64,000 nucleotides of DNA from Synchiropus splendidus (GCF_027744825.2 NC_071338.1:25186001-25250000), one strand, 5' to 3'. Shown: positions 38,701-64,000, numbered from the stretch's first letter. Numbers and translations are program-made. Notes: generated by a model from the sequence alone, not told the origin.

Positions 38701-41700
38701 GCTCGAACCATTGTGTATGTAGCGGTGTCACTCGGCGGACGCTCTTAAGCGCTGTTGCGCCGGAAACTGCCGGTTAAGGACACACACGGTCGAAAAGCGC
38801 TTTATTTCGCAAGGCTTTATGTCTGGACGGCAAGAAGCCCTGTAGTCCGGAAATTGCAGAAATTTATATGTAATTCAGGATTCATTTTTGTTGCGCAGAG
38901 TAGATATTTATGTCCCTTGAAATGATATCAGCTGTGCGCAATTGCACACACGCACATCTTACAGGGAACATTGGCTGAATTCAACCTGTGACACTTCAAT
39001 TATCTGGCAGGTTTCGAACCTTTTTGACTCAATCGATTTTTGATGGATGATGACGATTGTGGAGAGACCAGTCATCCTCCAAATGACCACTGTTGCCTGT
39101 CTGTTTAAAGGCTTCATTTGTGCTACTCTCTGAACTCTGGACCTGACCTGTCCTCTTTTATGTCCACGTCTTTACTCAGGTTTATGAGACTCCCTTTTTT
39201 GTGGCTGTGGATCATGAAAAAAAGAAGGTTGTTATAAGCATCAGAGGAACGTTATCGCCCAAGGTAAATATCATGTCTTGTGTATGCAAGTTGTTTGCTC
39301 ACGTCAATCAGGATCAGCAGGCTGTGATTTCCCAGCCACCGAAGACCAGTCAACGATCCGCGTTATTGGCTGCAACTCTGCTGGGTGATTTCTACCGCAT
39401 ATTAATCTTCGAGGTCTGATCTGGTAATGAGGCCGTCTGAGAGGTTACGACGCATCCATTATGTCCTGTTTAGTTTGACCCCTCTGCCTGCTCTTCTGGA
39501 GAGATCAGTCGCTGCTGTGGCGTCTTTATCAAATTACTGTGGAGGCATTCATGGAGCGTTTCTGTCCTGGCTGCGGGTGTTATTTCCAATTATATCTAGC
39601 TCCCTTCCTTCTGTTACTCATTATTATCCTGTGTGCCCAGGATGCCTTGACTGACCTGACGGGCGATTCTGAACGCTTGCCGGTCGAGGAGCAGCAGGGG
39701 ACGTGGCTGGGTCACAAGGTGGAGTATTCATTCTTTTCTGCAGGTTAAAAGGAGTAAAAGTACCAGACTTCTATGCATGAACTGACTCTTTGGTCTCGCT
39801 CTCAGGGGATGGTGTACTCCGCAGAATATATCAAGAAGAAACTGGAGCAGGAGATGATCTTGTCTCAAGCCTTCGGAAGGGACCTGGTACATGGATGAAT
39901 GCTCTTTTTAGCCTTTTATTCAGAGTGATTTCACTTATTTGACTTTTAACATTCTTTTACAGAACAAGGGTACCATGCACTACGGCCTGGTGATCGTAGG
40001 ACATTCTCTGGGTGCAGGCACTGCTGCTATCCTCTCCTTCTTGCTTAGACCCCAGTATCCCACCCTCCTCTGCTACTCCTACTCCCCACCTGGAGGCCTT
40101 CTCAGGTGAGAAAACTGGCTGGGAGATGTCAGGCTGATGTCACTGTTGGTGTACAAGAACTGGATTACAGGATCCTATTCAAGGTTACTTTGTGGATTAT
40201 GTAAGATAAAGAGGCTTTCGCTTGTAAAAACTGAATGTTGGTAATTGTTATGCTGTTCATTCACACCCACTCCCTTCTCTGTGTATTCCCTACCCACGAT
40301 ATGACTAATAATTGTCTTCTGTTTTCCCAGTGAGGACGCCATGGAGTACTCCAAAGAGTTTGTCACGTCTGTGGTGTTGGGGAAAGACTTGGTCCCGAGG
40401 TATGTCCTGAAATGTCTCATGAAAAACTGTCCCTTCCAGAGATGTTGACAGCAGGAGGTGTCTTGCAGGCTCGGCCTCTCTCAACTAGAGGGTTTCCGAC
40501 GCCATCTCCTGGAAGTCTTGCAGAAAAGTAATAAGCCAAAGGTGATATAATTCTCAGTACTCCTTGAATTAAGAATGCTTGTTTGTCAGAATCCATCCTG
40601 CAAGCGAGATACTTTATGAAGTGTGAACCTTGATTCGGCAGTGTTCATTTTCTAATTGGCATATTTTTGTGTACAGTGGAGGATCATTGCAGGAGGCACC
40701 AAATGCATCCCCAAATCCGAGCTTCCGCTAGAGGATGAAGATCCTCAATCTCAGCAAGCAGTCCCACCCCCCAGCAGTCGCCTTTGGCTTCACCCGAGTG
40801 ACCTCAGCATTGCACTTTCAGCTTCGACGCCCCTTTACCCTCCTGGAAGAATTATTCATGTGGTGCACAACCATCCTCCAGAGACGTGGTGAGACGTGCT
40901 GTGGTTTTATTTTGCAGTAGGGAACTCACTTTCACCTTTTAAAGTTCTTCTCTCTTCAGAGTCAGAGACGATGAACACTGAATGCTCAATATAGACCCGG
41001 ACTGGACTGGATTTTGAGCTTTTCATTTGATCTGTGTGATGCACAAAGATGTGCTTATAAATGCTGATCTAAAACAAGTCAAGTCTTTATGTCTCCCAAA
41101 AACAAACAGAATCAGTTACCCACAATTTCATTCAATGGCCGTTTGAATGCATCAATCCCTCACAAAATCTCTCACAAATTCATCGATAATGACTGGCATC
41201 CGCACAACAAGTTGACAATAAATGAATCATTCCTTCTAACTTTAGCTTACTATCTTAATGGTTCTCATTTCATTTCAGTGCGAAAACCTTTTGTTGTCGT
41301 TGGTAGTGACTGACAGGCCCTGACCGCCTTAATTCTCCTCCTCAGCTGTTCTCAGGAAGATCCCACCTACTCTGCTCTCTGGGGAGACAACAAGGCCTTC
41401 AACGAGGTCATCATTTCGCCCGCCATGCTAAATGAGCATATGCCCCACATGGTGATGGAAGGACTGAACAAGGTCTGCTTTTGTTTTTGGGCACGCTCAT
41501 GAATGCTAACGCACTTTTCACACTGACAACGGATCAATCAATAATTCATGTTTTTGCCTAAGCGTTTAAAAAAAGGCATGTTTACTGGATGGAAAATATT
41601 TTAAATACAGAGTCGGCTATGGAAATTTTTTTAATATATAAATCAATTTTTCTGTCTGGTTTTCGCGTAATGGTGATGGAGATACTGCGGATATCATCCA

Positions 41701-44700
41701 CACAAGCATCGTCTTAGTTTCCAGGTGTACAAAAGTGCTAATCACAGCGGCTGACAAAAAAAAAAAAAATCAATTGTTTAATAAATATTAAAGTAGATGT
41801 CTGTTGAGAAGTAGAAACACACAACGCCGTGAATAATCTTATCAAAAACAAGCGCTCTTTGTAAAAACGTTGGCTCCTATTTTCTCACATTTATAGAAAA
41901 TAAATTACAGTTGCTTCAGCTTTTATTTAAAACCTTCTAGAACCAAACAAGTGTACATTTCACTTTGATTTTCACTCTCAAGTTCACTCGTGTCATGCTG
42001 GCAATGTTTGACTTCTGGTTGACCATCTGTGTCATTTCTCCCTGCTACTTTCTAATAACAGGTGACTCATGTAAATAGTTGCATGTGAGTGATCCACTTC
42101 ACCAGCTTAGGTGTTCAATGGCTTCTGTCTGTGCCTGAGGGGCTGATCTGGTTTGATTCACTTCTGAGAGACTGGATTGTTTTTCGGTGGGCTCTTTCCT
42201 CTTCTAACACGTGACTTGTGTTCGCACAGTGCCTGGAGTGTTCAAGCTTGTTGTATGATGTTTCTGCAGGTACTGGAACCGTTATGTGCCATGTCTGAGC
42301 AGGAAAACTCAACAGGAGAGGAGCTTGATGTCACCGACCCAACCATCAGCAACCCTGACATCCTAACCCTCAAAACAGGAACCATCTCTAACCTCCCCCC
42401 TCACACATCCTCCCCCACCCACAAAGAGCTGCAGTGGCCGGACAGCCAGCAGCTGCCTGAACTGATATCCCCTCCTCAAACTGTAACCTCTTCTTCGCTT
42501 TCAGATCCTGCGCCTGTTTTGTCCTCTTGTGCTTCATACTCCGCTTCTGCTTCCTGTCAGTCTTCTGTGTCTGTCGCACCATTTCATTACAACCTTTCAG
42601 ACTTGGAAGATTCATGTGTTCCTCGTTCAGTAACCCCATCACACTCTCCCGTTAATCTGATTCCTGCTTCTGTGCCCCAAACTTCATACAGCGACCCTCA
42701 TGGTTTTCAGGTTCAATGTTCGTCCGCGGTCTAGTCATTTCCTAATCATTTCAGAAGTCAAGAGCTATGTTTTGTCAACCAGTGTTGATCGTTCTTTCTC
42801 TGAGCTGAACAGTTCATGAGGGAAAACACATTTTAAAGCTGCAGAACGCAGGGATTAAAGTGAATCAAAGCCCAAAGATGCTTTTCTAACTACCACAAGT
42901 ATTAGTACATGTACAGTTCATCTGTTTGCCTCTCTTCAACATGTGGAACACTGGTCAACATCGGTAGCAGGAACTTTTTTTTTAATGAATGAAGCCTTCT
43001 TTTTTATGTAACGGCGACAGTTGAGTTCACCTGAATTTTTTCTGTCCGTTGACAAATCAGACAGAACATGTAAAAAATGCTGCATTATGTGGATAATTCT
43101 TTGTCATGTTTACTAACCGTTGCTCTTTTAGATCTTTCTATTATCATGGTGAACTTTGTTAGACGAATGTTGTAGGATCATTCAAAAGTCGATAAAAGTG
43201 TTGCCAGGACTCCTCGCATTAATTCAACTTATTCTAACTTTTCCATCATTATAACTGTGTTTTGTTTCATTATATTTAACTTTCTCATCATTATCATAAT
43301 TTTTTTTTTTTTTTCGGAGGTCACAGGTTTAATTCCAGCCTGAAGACACTTGCGATTTAATTTAAACCGTGTCAGTGCTGTTCCTCCATCATGGTTGGAC
43401 TAAGTTCCGATTAAGACAGATGGTGGTGATTGAGAAAATACCTTGATTGTATTGTACATATACATCAAATACCTGCAATGCAAAGACGTTCCTCGCACTA
43501 AATTAAAGACTTGCAAGTGAAATCTGGTGAGACGTGACAGAGTAAAGACTAATGATGTGCATCGTGTTATTGACTGTGCTCCTCTTGTTGTCTTGAAGGC
43601 TCAGACAGGACAAATGCTGGCTACTTGGAAATGAATTCTAGGTTTGCCATAGGTTTGGCATTTGTCTTGTCCAAAAGTGATCATTTTCAATAAGAGTCCT
43701 GTAAATGTGTGTCCTCCCCAAATATTATGAAACCTTTCTGGATGACTGTAAATAAATATTACTTCCTCAGGGATCTGCGGCTGCTTCACGCATGAACCTG
43801 TCGGGTTTGTTCATTGTCCAATATTATAAACACGCGCTGCATCCAATGTCTCCTTTGGAAGTCACACCTCTGAACGAGCTGTCCTCTGGCAGGTGCTGGA
43901 AAACTACAACAAAGGGAAAACTGCCTTGCTGTCTGCAGCTAAGATCATGGTGAGCCCGACAGAAGTGGACTTAAACCCCGAGAGTATATTCATGGACGCT
44001 TCAGCGACATCCCAGCAGCCGACACCTGCAGTCCATCATCGCAGGAACAGTAGTGTTCGGTCAGTACATGAGGAATCTCTGGGCGAGTTTTGGATCAATG
44101 GCTTTTAATTGATCACTTTTGCATGTATATTCCAACTTCTAATCCACTGACTTGAAACTAATTAATACTTTGCTTTCTCAAATAAAAAAAAAGGCAAAAA
44201 CCTTTGCTACGGTAAGGAAAGCATGAACTCACTAACTTGTGCTCCCCTCTCATGCACGCATGCACGCACGCCGTTTGACCACAGAACTGTTGCAACGTAT
44301 GGTAGTATTGAGTTCCCTCCTCGCCCTCTGTGGTTTAACCCTTGTCCGAAGTCGGTGTGAACTGATGTTTTAATTCGTGTTTCTTCCCCTGTGTTGGAAG
44401 CTTTCACTAGAGGCCTTAGACTTCTGTCCGTCACTTTGTTCCGCTCTTCTTTCCCTAGTATGTCATCTTTTCTACGTTAACCCCCTGAGCCTCACGCTGG
44501 CCGCGCATGCATTATAGGCACTATGTAATGCATTAACGTAATGCATTACATTTTGACTTCACGGTGGCACCCCTGTTAAATTATTCAGATTATGCTTGTG
44601 TATACTCTTGCTACTCACCCTCTTAAAGGATTTAAACCCCTTTATTGAAAAAGTTTTGACTGGCAGGTGCAGCTGTCAAACTAGCTACATCAGACCTCAT

Positions 44701-45954
44701 TTGTCGGGTTTTTCTGCCCAATAAATCCATGCATTATTATATTGTATTGGTCCGGGGATCAGCAGGTTAACCACCTCTATTCTCTCCCTACCAAGTCTCT
44801 GTCTACTTCTTCAGTCAGTGTTTGGTTAGTGTCCTCCACCGCTGTCACTATTCTTTTATCTTTTCCTCTCCTCTAGTTCATGCGCCCAGTCTGAGATCTC
44901 TCTGGACGGGTTTTCCGAGTGCCCTCCTCCTCCAGTTCCTGTAGTTCTACGCGGAGCCCGCGAGCGCCTCACAGTGGCGCTGAGGGACCGCAAAGCACCA
45001 CTAGCCGTCATGGAAAGCCTCTCAGATGCGGAATCTCTTTATAGTTTGGATTCCCGTCGCTCCTCTGCCGCTCTGAGAGGCTCGCCGATGCTGAGCAGCC
45101 TTCCGTTCCCACTGGACGCCACGATTCCCGAAGAGAACCCGTCGCTTAGCTCTCGCACTGAATTGCTGGCCGCGGACTGCCTCTGCCAGGCTACACCAGA
45201 GCACCTTGGAGAGGTTGGACCTTTTTTTCCACCCCTGGAGTCCACGTCCACCCCTGAATACCCAATGCAACTGTCCCCGGCTACTCCCTTCTATAGCGGA
45301 CACCAGTCACCAGCTCTAATAAACCAGAGTGTCTTGGCTCCCACAGTGAAGTCTGAGCCTATAACTCTTCCTGATATTGATCACCAACGGATACCAGGCA
45401 TCTACAGTCCTGGAAGCACCCCCAATGCTCCTCTCAGCCCTCAAATGGGCTCCAAATCAATTGATGGAGAGAAGGAACTGTGGGAGATGGACATGAGTGC
45501 AGATTTAAGGCAAGCCGATGCAACGCCTCCGTCACAGATGTCCAACGGAAACCCCAGTCGGGCGGTTCTGGAATTCGCCCAGTATTTGGACTCTCTATTT
45601 CGGCTGGATGGCAGCAGCTCCCCTCCACTGGAGCTGTCCGACTGCGAGTCCGAGTCAGGCCGCGGCTCCCTTGGTCAGGTCGAATGTCTAGAGGAAACAC
45701 AGCAGTTAGATGACAAGCAGCTTCTGGCCAGAGCGACACTGGAGCCAAACCTCGTCCCCAAGCCTCCGCGCACCTTTGCAGGATCCGCCGACCCCTCCTC
45801 TGGAATCTCTTTGTCCCCTTCCTTCCCTCTGTCCTCATCGGAAGAGCTCAACGATCTCTCACCCGCCGAGAGCGCTCCGCCTGCCATTCTCTCTCTACGG
45901 ACATCCAGTCTGAGCCACTCTCCGGAGGAGAACACGCTCTCCTCCATGGTGTAG
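35306..45954 (+). CDS. dagla: Diacylglycerol lipase alpha (sn1-specific)
   Basis: DAGL-alpha hydrolyses diacylglycerol at sn-1 to make the endocannabinoid 2-arachidonoylglycerol at neuronal plasma membranes. Nineteen coding exons (35306-35400, 35817-36028, 36348-36449, 36526-36664, 36739-36826, 37350-37484, 37557-37634, 37731-37855, 38071-38221, 39180-39263, 39641-39718, 39806-39886, 39963-40105, 40331-40399, 40469-40541, 40677-40888, 41346-41472, 43893-44059, 44877-45954) join in phase to 1,078 residues (human 1,042). Four membrane segments fall within residues 20-160. The lipase triad is complete: Ser471 in GHSLGAG (codon 40,005), Asp523 in GKDLVPR (40,386), His653 in NEHMP (41,437), matching human Ser472/Asp524/His650. 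The tail keeps '[19 protein letters not shown]', '[18 protein letters not shown]' and the Homer-binding PPxxF motif (PPRTF, 45,763-45,777). The C-terminus ends SSMV, unlike human. Confidence 0.97.
35540..35611. repeat. (TA)n microsatellite, ~72 bp
   Basis: Pure TA run inside the hAT-like MITE, upstream of the second dagla coding exon. Confidence 0.95.
35647..35719. repeat. (TA)n microsatellite, ~73 bp
   Basis: Second pure TA run in the same MITE, 35 bp from the first and of nearly equal length. Confidence 0.95.
42270..42734 (+). CDS. dagla: Candidate alternative terminal exon of dagla (short isoform)
   Basis: A good acceptor ('tgatgtttctgcag') precedes a frame that continues in phase from the exon ending at 41,472 and runs 154 codons to TAG. 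It starts V-L-E-P, while the usual next exon (43,893) starts V-L-E-N. The encoded tail is Ser/Thr/Pro-rich ('[19 protein letters not shown]', '[13 protein letters not shown]') and ends CSSAV. Splicing to it would give an 818-residue protein with all four membrane segments and the whole catalytic triad, but without the long regulatory tail and its PPxxF motif. An AATAAA at 43,751-43,756 could end such a transcript. It could instead be a poison exon or a chance open frame; no transcript evidence is available to me. Confidence 0.5.
   Translation, partial: VLEPLCAMSEQENSTGEELDVTDPTISNPDILTLKTGTISNLPPHTSSPTHKELQWPDSQQLPELISPPQTVTSSSLSDPAPVLSSCASYSASASCQSSVSVAPFHYNLSDLEDSCVPRSVTPSHSPVNLIPASVPQTSYSDPHGFQVQCSSAV
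44523..44551. repeat. 29-bp near-perfect palindrome in the last dagla intron
   Basis: Two 13-bp arms (44,523-44,535 and 44,539-44,551) are exact reverse complements around a 3-nt centre. Each arm contains TAATGCATTA, itself a palindrome. Confidence 0.9.
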
Positions 45955-47446
45955 TGGGCTTGTTTCTAATATAAGTGGTGCAGTCATTCAGATTTTGAAA
46001 ACATATCACTGAACATGCATGCAATGGAATGCACGCACTCATCAGAGATGTAATGGCAGAACCATTCTTCAGGAGTTCCCTTGGAAATGCTCGACAGCAT
46101 TTCACACTATTGCAATGACTTTAAAAGAAGATACCTCTCTCTGCATGCCAGGGGGCTGTGCTGCTTTCGGGTAAAATAAAAATAACTGTAGCTTCACAAT
46201 GCCATTCCTGAACAATGCCATCTCACCCGTGTAGAGATGCGTCAGCTTTACATCCCAGATTTCACGAAAGAAGGGGAGAGATCGGGAGCAGTGATGTCCA
46301 AGAGGTTGGGAAACAATACTGCTCCATCAGCAGCTCCGACATCCAGCCTTTATTTTAATTTCAAATCAGGAATGTGAAGATGCACATACAGTACGTCAAT
46401 CAATAGAAGTGAGAAAACGTTGGGTCGTGTTCCTCAGGTCTACTCAGAGTTGACTTTCAGAAAGAGAAAGTGTGTTTTATTGGTGAGAATTCATGTGTCT
46501 TAAAAAAAAAAGTTGTGATTGTGAAAAAGTTATTACAGACGCCTATGGATGTTTGTGGGTTTTATTTTGTTTACTATTTATAGTGCATGAATAATGTTGT
46601 CATTTTTTTAAAAAGGAGATGTCGTCACCTGGGCCACAAAGAATGATCTTGCACAGCCACTCAATCCTCCACCCACCTGCCAAAAATGTAACTTGCCAAA
46701 TGTGTTTCATAAATGTCATTTTGTACGTGGATGTCGGTCTTCTTTCGACTCAGACCCAGGCTCTATTTAATATCTGACAGTCCAGTCCCTTGTAGACTGT
46801 TACATTAGCCCTCAGCTACAGTCACATTCAAGGCTGCTCGCCAACATCAGAGGCACAACCGAGAACTTGCATATAGTTCCTATCTGAACTACTGTAACTA
46901 TATATTCAGGGAGCTGTTGTCGATGTTCCCACGTGTCAATCTGCATGTTTTCGGCTTCTCAGAGTAGCATGGCTTGTACTTTTTATTCAGCAATGATATT
47001 AACATTTACTCCCATTTCGCGAAGGAAATCAATGACTGTTTGCGTCAGAAGGAAAAGCTCTGGAATTGTTACTTTAATTATTCAAAGTTGACTTTCTGAT
47101 TTGTGTGAGGTTGATTTGACGCTTGGCGCTGCGTTTTTTACTCATGAAATATGAGTCTCAACTGAAAAATCAATATTCAGTGGCTGAAACGATTTTCCTT
47201 TGCTACTTTACGTCGCTCTTGTTAAAAAGGTTTGTGGGGCTTGGATGCAGGATGCAGTTCAGAGAGGTAGATGACGACAAAACGTGTTGAAAGTGAAGTT
47301 GAATCAAAATGTAGAGCAATGTTATTGGACAATAATTGGCTTGTGAAAGTTGTTAAAATTGCAAACTTGAGATTATAAACAAAAGTTAAGGTTGTTTATA
47401 TTTAAAAAAAGTGGGAGTGAGTATGGAAGAACTGAAAGCTAAGTTG

Positions 47447-47947
47447 AGTACGTGTCAAACTCAGGCCCGGGGGCCAAATCTGGCCCGCCAGGTAATTTAT
47501 AATGGTCCCACAAAAGAATCCGATTCAAAAAGCGCACTAAATTGCACTAAAAACTAGACATATCATGACCCACATAGATCCTTGTTCATGACAGGCTAGC
47601 AAGTGGAATATTTTTTAAAAAATGGTGCAGGTAAAGGGGAATTTGATGAAAGATGGGTAAAGCGGAATGAATGTTTGTCCTTCAAGAAGAAAACCAGACT
47701 GTCTCCTGTGTCGGGTCTGTGGTGGAGGTTGTGTTTTGAAGCTGACCACTGAGAAGCCTTGTGTTGAGATTGGCCTTCAAGAATTGAATGTGGATTATAT
47801 TAGATTAGATTAGACCGCCTTTGGAAACCACATCTTCCTTGACAATGAATGACATTAACGGATGGTTTAATAAATATATATTTTGTTTGGCTGCCATTTG
47901 GTCAGTGAAATGATGCGCCCTTTGCGTAATTGAAGTTGACACCCCTG
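47447..47947. mobile_element. Degraded hAT-like MITE ('GTGTCAAACTC...CCCGG' family)
   Basis: The left end 'gtgtcaaactcaggcccggg' followed by 'gccaaatctggcccgcc', and the right end 'gttgacacccctg', are the inverted termini of a repeat widespread in vertebrates. About 500 bp, no coding frame. No target duplication could be matched. Confidence 0.65.
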
Positions 47948-48049
47948 TGCTAGAAAGTTCAAGCACATTCTTGTCCAGGATAGGATTTAGATCTATTTTT
48001 AAAAAGGTGTCTTCCAGCATGACACTTCGTCGTTTAAAGTAGAGTTGCC

Positions 48050-48430
48050 GTTTTTGTTGGCCGATACAGACTGCAGATTTATTTATTTATTTTTCTCCTC
48101 AACTGAATCACACAATCATTTTTTATTCATTACACACACCTACTAAATAATTAATACTGAACATCACAGTATAGAAAATATTGCATCTTTTAAAGCAAAT
48201 AAACAATGAAAAGACATAATGCTTAATATGAAAATGTTAACATTTATTCCCTTTTCAGTGAACAATAAATGGATCAACCCACAATGTAAACTGGTAAATA
48301 ATCTCAATTGAAGGTCTTCTGTCTGCCTGAAGGTCTTCTGCCAGGACTGTCTGTAAGGTGCTTTTGCTCAACATGGATCTGTGGGGTTCTGATTCCCTTT
48401 AATCTGGTTCCAATCTCTCATTTGGGGTTG
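48050..48430. mobile_element. 5' fragment of hAT-like family A (copy 3)
   Basis: It starts 'tagagttgccg' and shares with copies 1 and 2 'ctactaaataa', 'actgaacatcacagtat' and 'cccacaatgtaaac'. The right terminus was not found, so it is truncated or too diverged. Confidence 0.5.
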
Positions 48431-49101
48431 AACTACACCTCTCAATGTGCCCCATTTGTCATGTTTTTCTAGATATTTGGCGCATCTTCCATATCACAAG
48501 TGTAAGCAGTGGCTCACCTTTTGTATTATTTATTACTGCTATTGTTCTCACTTTTATTGCTGTATTTGATGGTATTATCTTTATTGCTCTTGGAACGGAT
48601 TGGTTTGATGTCAGCTGTTTTTTTTATTTTTAACTCTTGTTGGGACACTGGGGAACATTTGTTTTGGACTTTGCCAATTCGGAAGTTGTATATTTCAATT
48701 TTTCGGTTTCGTCTGTGTGGATATGTATTTGACATTCAACCACGGCATGGTAATAATATGCTCTCATTTTATGGCTATTCCTTTTGGCAAATGTGATGAA
48801 ATATGCCGTCAGGTTTGTGCAGTTTGACCCACATACCTGCGATGAGTTTTTGCATTGACACACGAGCCAACGTCCAGCTAACCTTCCTTCCAGTTCACGG
48901 TCTGATGCTAGTTTCAGCTGCCAGTCACAGACGTCCTGCCCAGAAGGCAGTGAGGTGAAGGCAGCGATGCCTAGTAGCGTTTCCTTCTGCTGGTCATTAC
49001 ACAAACATCGCTGGACGACAGTGTTGTGATTTCCACCAAAAACATGTACAGCACCATCTTCTATGTGTAATTATTTATGCAGATGTCTATTTAAAAAGAA
49101 T

Positions 49102-49143
49102 GAATTCCATTGAAGTGATATAGAATTCCATTGAAGTGATATA
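49102..49143. repeat. 21-bp perfect tandem duplication
   Basis: The unit starting 'gaattccattgaagtgatat' occurs twice head to tail with no differences. Confidence 0.95.
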
Positions 49144-49351
49144 GAAAAGTGTATAACAATAAGGACACTATATCAAGAAATACCAACATTGATGTATTTA
49201 AAATAAAATATTTCATCCCAAATAATTTATCAATTGGTCTGCAAGTGAAAGAATATTTCAACTCTATGTATTGTCCATGTAAACCTGGTTTGCTTCCCTT
49301 TGACCCACAGTGTGAATGTATTTAATCCCTCCCTGCCTGAAATGGAATAAA

Positions 49352-49689
49352 CAAACCAAGATAATATGTCTTGACTTGATTTTTTTTTTTTTCAATCACA
49401 CTTTTTTATCAAAATCTGGTAAATGTGCTTGTATTAAAAACATGCCCTATTACAAAACATACCACTGATTTTCATGGGACTGTTGACTCCTATGTTTAGC
49501 CTACTTGGCTGCATGTGACCAGTGCATTATATAATTCATTTGAATTATTTCATTAAAAAGTCTTTGCTCATCTTTAAAATGTGTCCATTAAAAGGATGCT
49601 TTTGGGCTAAATTGTAATGTTTAAAAAGATTTTCCTGAGTTGGTTGTATCTCCGCCACTAGAGGGCAATGAAAGTAAACGTGAGGTACA
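49352..49689. other. Intergenic gap upstream of ext2
   Basis: A/T-rich sequence without recognised coding potential. It likely includes the ext2 promoter at its right end; no TATA box or strong motif was identified. Confidence 0.4.
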
Positions 49690-49826
49690 AAGCAGAAGAA
49701 GAAGAAGAGCTCTCGGACTTCCTGGGGCTAACGGTACTGTGGCTACATAGCTTAGCGCGTCTGCTGGACCACGGACCGATGCCATGATTTAACGAAAGAT
49801 GGATACCTGACCTGTTCACAATCGAG
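49690..49826 (+). promoter_or_regulatory. ext2: Inferred ext2 non-coding first exon with three tiny upstream ORFs
   Basis: The exon is inferred from a donor (GAG|GTACGT) after 49,826 and the acceptor 'tctttgttggcag' ending at 50,208, which begins the exon holding the ext2 ATG. It contains three minimal upstream ORFs: ATG at 49,779 (two codons then TGA), at 49,784 (two codons then TAA) and at 49,799 (three codons then TGA). The 5' boundary is not visible. Confidence 0.5.
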
Positions 49827-50235
49827 GTACGTAGAAAACGAATTGATAAATATCACCGCCGATATATATTATCTTGATGAAATCCCCCAAAATACACCAG
49901 TGCTAACTAGCTATGCTATCTTCAAAGTTAGCTTTGCTGTTTGTCCTGAATAAACTACTGTCAAGTATTCGCTACGTTCTCATTTGTCTTGACTGAGTTT
50001 TGTATGTTTTTATTGATGTCATGTGTCATCAAAGTCCTCTTCAGGAGGACTGTTTTGCCTTGTGGAGCGGTCCTCCTTCACGTCACTTCGGTTGTTATCC
50101 CATCTCCTCAGACTTGATCTGAACAAAACACATCTGCTGATGCGTTGTTAAGTTACCTTTTTCTTAATAAAACAACGACTCTAACCCATTGCTGGTCTTT
50201 GTTGGCAGTGGCTGCTGGAGAGAAGGGATTGCAGT

Positions 50236-64000
<13,765 letters not shown>

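Larger units (their letters stand above)
45955..49351 (+). other. dagla: Probable dagla 3' UTR and flank
   Basis: A proximal AATAAA lies at 46,175-46,180, about 220 nt past the stop, and another at 49,346-49,351 just before a T-rich stretch. A long 3' UTR ending near the second is plausible, as mammalian DAGLA has a long one, but it would have to include the two repeats listed below. No further gene recognised. Confidence 0.4.

Noticed and set aside
44060..44108. Read-through of the dagla exon past 44,059 to a stop at 44,108 as a third isoform
   Set aside because: Using the donor at 44,059 restores '[19 protein letters not shown]', which matches the mammalian protein. The read-through looks like ordinary intron sequence.

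Overview
The window looks like nuclear genomic DNA from a ray-finned (probably percomorph) fish. Genes are split by short GT-AG introns, encoded proteins match vertebrate families along their length, and intergenic and intronic DNA is full of repeat families typical of teleosts (small hAT-like elements, a 'TCCGGACT' TA-target MITE, a non-LTR retrotransposon fragment, long TA and TC microsatellites). All identifications were made by reading translations against remembered vertebrate families; no database search was run.

Layout. 1-5,303: repeats and sequence with no recognisable gene. 5,304-7,337 (-): sdhaf2, the SDHA flavinylation factor. 8,017-10,431 (+): a cpsf7-type cleavage factor Im subunit, head to head with sdhaf2 across a short shared promoter region. 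11,521-13,485 (-): polr2l, the 67-residue RNA polymerase subunit RPABC5, tail to tail with cpsf7. 15,602-15,877 (-): a compact cend1/BM88-like tail-anchored protein. About 17,560-18,251: a GC/CpG-rich block that I infer is the promoter and non-coding first exon of dagla. 18,252-35,298: the ~17 kb first dagla intron, with several small hAT-like elements that still show target-site duplications. 35,306-45,954 (+): dagla, 19 coding exons, complete. 45,955-~49,351: probable dagla 3' UTR with repeat insertions. 49,690-63,533 (+): ext2, a non-coding exon plus ten coding exons (555 of about 718 residues); the rest lies beyond the right edge.

The genes are functionally unrelated (mitochondrial complex II assembly, mRNA 3' processing, transcription, neuronal differentiation, endocannabinoid synthesis, heparan sulfate polymerisation). 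Their human counterparts all lie on chromosome 11 (11q12, 11p15.5 and 11p11.2), so the window looks like a rearranged block of conserved synteny.

The most interesting observation is in dagla. Between the exon that completes the catalytic triad and the exon that starts the long regulatory tail there is a second, in-phase, splice-acceptor-preceded open exon (42,270-42,734). It also begins V-L-E but encodes a different 154-residue Ser/Pro-rich tail ending in a stop. If used, it would make a short lipase that keeps the catalytic core and loses the Homer-binding PPxxF motif and the phosphorylation-rich tail. No novel multi-gene system was found.
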